Shown: positions 8,126 through 12,360 of the stretch, in pieces
Layout of the letters: each line of letters begins with the position of its first letter
Position numbering within the stretch: the stretch's first letter is position 1
Source: J088 sp003695505 [NCBI: Candidatus Dadabacteria bacterium]
GTDB lineage: Bacteria > J088
Reading direction: 5' to 3'
NCBI GenBank assembly: GCA_003695505.1
Contig: RFIY01000080.1
Span: forward strand, 1 to 12,360
DNA: 12,360 bases
The notes under the pieces: generated by a model
Databases searched by the model: none
What the model saw: only the letters and a program-made list of their open reading frames with translations
Told to the model about the DNA's origin: nothing
Program-made: the position numbers and the translations under genes

Positions 8126-9154
8126 TCAGCGGCGTCCGCTGGCGCCCTCTGCATCAACGATGTTCACATCGAAGCGACAGGCCGCCGTTCGGCTACCGTC
8201 GTCGATGACGACGTCGATGATATCCGTGCCGGGCAACGCAGGCGCCTGATACAACACCTGTGCGGCATCGATCGCAGCCAGGCCACTGGTCGCCGTCGCC
8301 GTTGCGGCAAGCAGGTCACCATCCGCATCTACAGGATCGAGATTCCAGCGGGCCCCGCTACCTGCATCAACCGTTACCGTCACGACGGCGCCGTACGTTG
8401 TATCGCCCACGCAGCCAATTGTCGGTGCGTGATTGTGGAACACCCAGGATTCTCCGTTTGGCATCAACGCAAAATCGACCGGAGCGAAGATTTCGGAACG
8501 CTGGCGATGCGACAACACCAGGCGGGCGGCGGTACCGCTGACTGCAGCAGCCGACGGCAACATCCAGGTGCCGCTGACGGAAATCGGTGCAGACACCGCG
8601 ACGTTCCACGCACCGTCATCGGCCAGAAATTGCAACGCGACCGTGCCACCCGCGAGCGGCTGGCCGTCGAGATCGGTAGCCTGGCCAAAGATCTGCCGTT
8701 CGAGCAGCACGGGTTCGGTCGTCGCCGCAAGATCATCGTCACCCGCGGGCACCTGGCCACCGTCGTCCTCGACATGGCCGGCGTCGCTGCCCGTGCTTCC
8801 GGCGATCGCTTGCAATTCCACACGCAAACGGTAGAGCGTCGGCGGGATCCGCAGCGTGCTGCTGTACGATTCATAGCCGACGAGTTCAATCGTCAGTAGA
8901 CACTCCGCGGGTTGCGGCAAATCGGAGAACTCGAAACGGCCGTCGCGGTCACTGGTCGCCGCAAGCGGATCTGCACCGCAATCCAGCGCCACGGACGCGC
9001 CCGGCAACGGGAACGACCCATCCGTAACCACCCCGACGACACGCGCCCGCGCGGCCTTTTCATCCGTCGAAATCAGTTCGGTCGGCAGACCAAGACAGCC
9101 CTGGACCAGAGCTACGGTCAAGAAAACGAGGCAAACTCGCGAGACACTGGACAT
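8126..9154 (-). CDS. Outer-membrane-type lipoprotein with carboxypeptidase-regulatory-like and Ig/cadherin-like domains
   Basis: The product has 342 residues. A short signal peptide ends in the lipobox-like VQGC, giving lipidated Cys20. The +2 residue is Leu rather than Asp, which by the usual rule favours the outer membrane. Residues 35-114 form a carboxypeptidase-regulatory-like beta domain (VVGVVTDGSFPLPGASVAL, DRDGRFEFSDLP, LVGYE). An acidic Gly/Asp linker spans about 118-150. A second such domain follows at 154-228 (IFGQATDLDGQPLAGGTV), then a cadherin/PKD-like domain at 242-333 with a DPVDADGDLL calcium-type loop and cysteines 248 and 326 that could pair. No catalytic residues are seen, so a binding or scaffold role is inferred. 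The ATG at 9154 is chosen because AAAGGAG lies 6 nt upstream. A TTG at 9178 would add 8 residues without a comparable site. The gene starts 47 bp after the TSP3 gene stop, so cotranscription is likely. Confidence 0.88.
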   Translation of the reverse strand: MSSVSRVCLVFLTVALVQGCLGLPTELISTDEKAARARVVGVVTDGSFPLPGASVALDCGADPLAATSDRDGRFEFSDLPQPAECLLTIELVGYESYSSTLRIPPTLYRLRVELQAIAGSTGSDAGHVEDDGGQVPAGDDDLAATTEPVLLERQIFGQATDLDGQPLAGGTVALQFLADDGAWNVAVSAPISVSGTWMLPSAAAVSGTAARLVLSHRQRSEIFAPVDFALMPNGESWVFHNHAPTIGCVGDTTYGAVVTVTVDAGSGARWNLDPVDADGDLLAATATATSGLAAIDAAQVLYQAPALPGTDIIDVVIDDGSRTAACRFDVNIVDAEGASGRR

Positions 9155-9160
9155 GGCATT

Positions 9161-9183
9161 CTCCTTTGCTGTGGACAAAGGAG
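9161..9183 (-). promoter_or_regulatory. Perfect hairpin sequestering the lipoprotein ribosome binding site
   Basis: On the transcript CTCCTTTG (9183-9176) and CAAAGGAG (9168-9161) form a perfect 8-bp stem with a 7-nt loop. The 3' arm contains the whole Shine-Dalgarno AAAGGAG, 6 nt from the ATG at 9154. The upstream gene stops at 9204-9202, about 18 nt before the hairpin. Ribosome traffic on that gene, temperature or a bound factor could open the stem. Confidence 0.6.
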
Positions 9184-9201
9184 CAACGCCCGTGCCAGTT
9201 A

Positions 9202-10341
9202 TTATGTCTCGTTTCGATACACGCGCAAGCGGATCAGCGCGCCAAGTGCCAACAAAATCCAGATCAGGTCGATCGTCCCATGTCGTTGTGTTCCGGCATT
9301 ACAGCCGAAACCGGCGCCCCCGCCCAACAACAGGAAATAGCCATCGGCACCTTTCGCATCACGGAACGCCGGAATGCCGTCACCGTCCAGGTCGAGACCA
9401 CGTTCGTCCATATCGGACAGGCCGTCGTCGTCGCTATCGAGATCGAGAATATCCGGGATGCCGTCACCGTCCGTATCGGGACAGTTGGCGAGATCCGGGA
9501 GAACATCCGCGGGACATTCGTCCTCATCTGGAATACGGTCCTGGTCACGATCGCCAATATTCGCATTGTCTGGATCCCAATGGTCCGGCACACCGTCGAG
9601 GTCCTCATCGTTGCAGTGCATGCCGCCGCGACATTCGTCCGCGGTCGGCAGGCCGTCGCCGTCGTCGTCATCATCCGCGACATCCGGCAACCCGTCGCCA
9701 TCCAGGTCGCGTGTGTTATGTTCGAGGTGATTCGAGATGGTGTCGCCGTCGTCGTCCGGGCAATTCAGGCCCGCCGGGCATTCCTCGCCGTCGGGCAGGC
9801 CATCGCCGTCACTGTCCGTATCATTGACGTTGAGGATGCTTTGCTCGTCCGTATCGTCAAGATTGCTCTCAAGCTGGTCGGGCAGGCCGTCTCCGTCAGC
9901 ATCGGGACAGACCAGTCCGGATGGGCACTCGTCACGATCGAGGATCTGGTCCCCTTCGGCATCGGGATCCTCGGAATCAACAAGGCCGTCCGCGTCCATG
10001 TCCGATGTGTTGCTTTCGAGATAATCGGGGATGCCATCACCATCGGCATCTTCGCAATTCTGGGGATGCGTGCATTCCACAGAAGTGTCTATACCGTCCC
10101 CATCATCGTCAGCATCCTGCTCGTCCGGCAACCCGTCGCCATCGGTGTCATGGTCACTGGGTTCGTACAGATTAGCGATGCCATCGCCGTCACTGTCGGT
10201 GCAGACATTTCCAGTGCACATGTCTCCACTCTGCGCGGCAACCGGCGCCGGTCGCACGATAACGAATACGCACATCAGGACCAGCAGTGTCGCCATACAA
10301 CCTGGACTGCTCCGAGCTCGCACGGGTCTGCGCTTCTTCAT
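9202..10341 (-). CDS. Secreted thrombospondin type-3 repeat protein with a C-terminal sorting tail
   Basis: The product has 379 residues. A basic n-region (MKKRRPVRAR), a hydrophobic core and PVAA|Q at residue 36 make a Sec signal. Residues about 40-327 are almost entirely TSP3-type loops (D-x-D-G-D-G-x-x-D), which bind calcium in known family members. Cysteine pairs occur at 42/47, 90/96, 139/145, 188/194, 237/243 and 276/287; four successive pairs are spaced exactly 49 residues apart. The tail has a glycine run, a Gly-Cys (Cys347), a transmembrane stretch (about 357-370, IDLIWILLALGALI) and a basic end (RLRVYR), in the style of MYXO-CTERM or JDVT-CTERM anchors that are cleaved by membrane proteases. 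The ATG at 10341 is chosen because it opens the signal peptide; an upstream start at 10572 would overlap ychF and bury the signal. Its ribosome site is weak. It is likely cotranscribed with the lipoprotein downstream. Confidence 0.9.
   Translation of the reverse strand: MKKRRPVRARSSPGCMATLLVLMCVFVIVRPAPVAAQSGDMCTGNVCTDSDGDGIANLYEPSDHDTDGDGLPDEQDADDDGDGIDTSVECTHPQNCEDADGDGIPDYLESNTSDMDADGLVDSEDPDAEGDQILDRDECPSGLVCPDADGDGLPDQLESNLDDTDEQSILNVNDTDSDGDGLPDGEECPAGLNCPDDDGDTISNHLEHNTRDLDGDGLPDVADDDDDGDGLPTADECRGGMHCNDEDLDGVPDHWDPDNANIGDRDQDRIPDEDECPADVLPDLANCPDTDGDGIPDILDLDSDDDGLSDMDERGLDLDGDGIPAFRDAKGADGYFLLLGGGAGFGCNAGTQRHGTIDLIWILLALGALIRLRVYRNET
9361..10200 (-). repeat. 49-residue Cys-stapled TSP3 super-repeat array
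   Basis: Units read E-C-x5-C followed by D-x-D-G-D-G-x-P-D-x-L-E-x-N, then acidic loops to the next E-C. The first cysteines are at residues 90, 139, 188 and 237, a strict 49-residue period. The next interval shortens to 39, and that last pair is spaced wider (C-x10-C). In eukaryotic thrombospondins type-3 repeats also combine calcium loops with disulfides, so an ordered calcium- and disulfide-dependent rod is a reasonable inference. Confidence 0.85.
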
Positions 10342-10432
10342 GATCACGATCAACCGTTGTTCGAAATAGTCAGATTGTAGTGTACCGCGACCGCAAAATT
10401 TCGCCGCGACGCCACCCTGCTCCGCAGCCCCA
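10342..10432 (-). promoter_or_regulatory. Gap between ychF and the TSP3 gene, with a -10-like box
   Basis: TACAAT (10379-10374) matches the -10 consensus at five of six positions and lies 32 nt before the ATG at 10341. The region 17-18 bp upstream has only a poor -35 match. No clear terminator follows ychF, so read-through from ychF is also possible. Confidence 0.3.
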
Positions 10433-11533
10433 TCAGACGTTGAACCGGAACAGACAGACATCGCCTTCCTGCACGATATAATCGCGCCCTTCTGAGCGCA
10501 GTTTGCCGGCATCGCGCGCGCCGGCCCATCCGCGGCAGGCAACGAAGTCATCGTAGGCGACCACTTCGGCACGGATGAAGCCGCGCTCGAAGTCGGAGTG
10601 GATCACGCCGGCCGCCTGTGGCGCAGCCGTTCCGGCCGGCACCGTCCAAGCGCGCGCCTCCTTTTCACCAACCGTGAAATAGGTTCGCAGATCGAGCAGG
10701 CGGTAGCCGGCACGAATGACACGATCGAGACCACGCTCCGCTAATCCCAGTGCTTCGAGGAATTCGCCCCGCTCTTCGGGGTCGAGGCCGGCAATTTCCG
10801 ATTCGACGCGGGCACTGACCGGGATGACCTCCACACCAAGCGATTGCGCCAGGTCGGGCAACCCGCTGGGGACGGCCGCGTCACCTTCGCCAACCGCGTC
10901 CTCATCGACATTGGCGATCAGTACCATCGGCTTTGCGGTCAGCAGGCCAAGCTCGCGGGAAAGAGGCTCCAGTTCTGTTTGCTCGGCCGTCAGTCTGCGG
11001 AGCGACTCGCCCTGTTGCAACGCGGCGGCCAGCGTTTCGAGCTGGGCAACTTCCGCAATCATGGCCTTGTCTCCAGATTTGGCCTGCCGCCGGGATTTCT
11101 CGATGCGCCGCTCGACGACTTCGAGATCAGCCAGTTGCAACTCCGTTTCGATCAGTTCGAAGTCGCGTACCGGATCAATCCCACCCTCGACATGAACCAC
11201 ATCCGAGTCGCCGAAACAACGCAGCACATGCAGAATCGCATCGACGGAACGAATGTGACCAAGAAACTGGTTGCCAAGCCCTTCCCCCCTGCTGGCGCCA
11301 CGAACCAGTCCAGCAATATCGACAAGGTCCAGCGTCGTCGGCACGATGTCGAGGCTGCCCTCGATCCCCGCCAGAACGTTCAGGCGCGGATCGGGTACCG
11401 GGACGCGTGCGACGTTGGGATCAACCGTCGCAAACGGGTAGTTTGCCGCGAGTGCACCTGCGGAACTGAGTGCGTTGAACAGACTCGACTTGCCGACATT
11501 CGGCAATCCCACGATTCCTGTACGTAGAGCCAT
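10433..11533 (-). CDS. ychF: YchF/OLA1-family P-loop NTPase
   Basis: The product has 366 residues, close to the usual length of about 363. The Walker A/G1 motif GLPNVGKSS lies at 9-17, DIAG (G3) at 72-75, NVDE (G4) at 208-211 and SAR (G5-like) at 240-242. The G4 motif ends in glutamate rather than the NKxD of true GTPases; in this family that goes with binding ATP as well as or rather than GTP. A charged helical insertion lies at about 128-200 and the C-terminal TGS domain at about 281-364 ([29 protein letters not shown]). YchF binds the ribosome and affects stress responses and translation fidelity in studied bacteria. The start at 11533 is supported by AAGGA four bases upstream. A terminator separates it from hppA, and it may be followed by read-through into the TSP3 gene. 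Confidence 0.97.
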   Translation of the reverse strand: MALRTGIVGLPNVGKSSLFNALSSAGALAANYPFATVDPNVARVPVPDPRLNVLAGIEGSLDIVPTTLDLVDIAGLVRGASRGEGLGNQFLGHIRSVDAILHVLRCFGDSDVVHVEGGIDPVRDFELIETELQLADLEVVERRIEKSRRQAKSGDKAMIAEVAQLETLAAALQQGESLRRLTAEQTELEPLSRELGLLTAKPMVLIANVDEDAVGEGDAAVPSGLPDLAQSLGVEVIPVSARVESEIAGLDPEERGEFLEALGLAERGLDRVIRAGYRLLDLRTYFTVGEKEARAWTVPAGTAAPQAAGVIHSDFERGFIRAEVVAYDDFVACRGWAGARDAGKLRSEGRDYIVQEGDVCLFRFNV

Positions 11534-11553
11534 GATTTCCTTCGCAGTCGGAG

Positions 11554-11589
11554 ACAGAACAAAGCGGGGGCGGCCATATGCCGCCCCCG
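11554..11589 (-). terminator. Intrinsic terminator between hppA and ychF
   Basis: A perfect 10-bp GC stem, CGGGGGCGGC (11589-11580 read on the minus strand) with its complement at 11574-11565, closes a 5-nt loop. It is followed on the minus strand by CTTTGTTCTG, an interrupted T-rich stretch. It lies 27 bp after the hppA stop and ends 31 bp before the ychF start, so it should end most hppA transcripts. Confidence 0.72.
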
Positions 11590-11616
11590 GTCACTGATAT
11601 TCGCCTGTGCCGAAAC

Positions 11617-12360
11617 TCAGACCAGCAGTGGTGCGATCACGAGCGACACGACACTCATGAGCTTGACGAGGATGTTCAGGCTGGGACCGGCCGTATCCTT
11701 GAACGGATCTCCAACCGTGTCGCCGACAACGGCCGCCTTGTGCGCCTCGGAGCCCTTCTCGTGTACCGTACCGTCTTCCATGCGGAAGCCGCCACCTTCA
11801 AAGGACTTCTTGGCGTTGTCCCAGGCGCCACCCGCATTCGACATGAAGATCGCCATCAATACGCCAGCCACGGTCACTCCGGCGAGCAGGCCGCCGAGCG
11901 CCTCGGGACCCATCAAGAATCCGATCAACACGGGCGTTGCGACCGCCATCAGTCCCGGCAGAACCATTTCGCGGAGCGCGGCCGTCGTTGAAATATCAAC
12001 ACAGCGGGCCGGATCCGGATCGGCCTTGCCTTCGAGCAGACCCGGGATTTCGCGAAACTGGCGGCGAACTTCCTCGATCATGTCCATTGCGGCACGACCC
12101 ACGGCCATCATTGCCATCGAGCTGAACAGGAAAGGCAGCATACCGCCGATAAACAGGCCGGCCATCACGCGAGGATTCGAAATATCGATGACATTGATGC
12201 GCGCCTGCTGCATGTACGCCGCAAACAGCGCCAGCGCCGTCATTGCCGCCGACGCGATGGCGAACCCCTTGCCGATCGCCGCGGTCGTATTACCGACAGC
12301 ATCCAGCGTGTCGGTACGCTCGCGCACTTCCGGCGGCTGGTGCGTCATTTCCGCAATACC
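11617..12360 (-). CDS. hppA: Membrane-bound ion-translocating pyrophosphatase, C-terminal third (5' end outside window)
   Basis: The visible 247 residues begin with [20 protein letters not shown], the conserved start of the family's cytoplasmic catalytic stretch, and end at a TGA at 11619. Later signatures are [14 protein letters not shown] and [17 protein letters not shown], whose aspartates and lysines contact magnesium and pyrophosphate in known structures. Several hydrophobic helices are visible (for example [20 protein letters not shown] at the C terminus). The enzyme couples pyrophosphate hydrolysis to pumping of protons or sodium. The [10 protein letters not shown] motif has Ala and Gly where potassium-independent enzymes have Lys and Thr, so a potassium-dependent enzyme is predicted. 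The residue that separates proton from sodium pumps lies in the missing part. Full family proteins are near 670-800 residues, so about two thirds is missing. Confidence 0.96.
   Translation of the reverse strand, partial: GIAEMTHQPPEVRERTDTLDAVGNTTAAIGKGFAIASAAMTALALFAAYMQQARINVIDISNPRVMAGLFIGGMLPFLFSSMAMMAVGRAAMDMIEEVRRQFREIPGLLEGKADPDPARCVDISTTAALREMVLPGLMAVATPVLIGFLMGPEALGGLLAGVTVAGVLMAIFMSNAGGAWDNAKKSFEGGGFRMEDGTVHEKGSEAHKAAVVGDTVGDPFKDTAGPSLNILVKLMSVVSLVIAPLLV

Noticed and set aside
9155-9178. TTG start for the lipoprotein eight codons upstream
   Set aside because: The ATG at 9154 has AAAGGAG at good spacing and yields a standard-length lipoprotein signal peptide.
9166-10380. Plus-strand open frame of 404 codons
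   Set aside because: It is the same antisense artefact, opposite the TSP3 gene, and is dominated by Val/Ile/Ala repeats that mirror the DxDGDG loops.
10342-10572. Upstream start for the TSP3 protein adding 77 residues
   Set aside because: It would overlap the 3' end of ychF and put the signal peptide in the middle of the protein. The added residues have no recognisable pattern.
11578-11991. Plus-strand open frame of 137 codons opposite hppA
   Set aside because: It is a shadow of the conserved pyrophosphatase coding sequence, with no domain or ribosome site of its own.

Overview
This GC-rich window reads as a proteobacterial chromosome segment, possibly gammaproteobacterial. That placement rests on ychF and a membrane pyrophosphatase beside exported calcium-loop proteins; no taxonomic marker proves it. 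Every supported gene is on the minus strand, so transcription runs from base 12360 toward base 1. The long plus-strand frames are antisense shadows of repetitive aspartate/glycine-rich coding sequence.

Layout in the direction of transcription: (1) 12360-11617, the C-terminal third of a membrane ion-pumping pyrophosphatase (hppA), cut by the window edge, followed by a GC-rich stem-loop that looks like an intrinsic terminator; (2) 11533-10433, complete ychF, a conserved translation-associated P-loop NTPase; (3) 10341-9202, a secreted 379-residue protein made of cysteine-stapled thrombospondin type-3 (TSP3) calcium loops, ending in a glycine/cysteine, transmembrane and basic tail like a C-terminal sorting signal; (4) 9154-8126, a lipoprotein with carboxypeptidase-regulatory-like and Ig/cadherin-like beta domains, whose ribosome binding site lies in a perfect hairpin; (5) a 389-bp intergenic region with a good sigma-70-type promoter and a structured leader; (6) 7736 to beyond base 1, one open frame of at least 2578 codons encoding a giant exported modular protein (signal peptide, IgGFc-binding-like N-terminal region, DUF11-type domains, Calx-beta, three TSP3 blocks, an embedded jelly-roll-like domain and PKD/Ig-like domains). 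Its C terminus is outside the window.

The first two genes are housekeeping. The next three encode envelope or extracellular proteins and form a plausible surface module: a sorted calcium-binding rod, an outer-membrane lipoprotein and a very large adhesin-like protein. That they act together is inferred from adjacency and shared domain style. The main points for follow-up are the exact 49-residue cysteine periodicity of the TSP3 protein, its sorting tail, the ribosome-site hairpin, the leader and alternative GTG start of the giant gene, and the roughly 200-residue super-repeat and nested domain within the giant protein.
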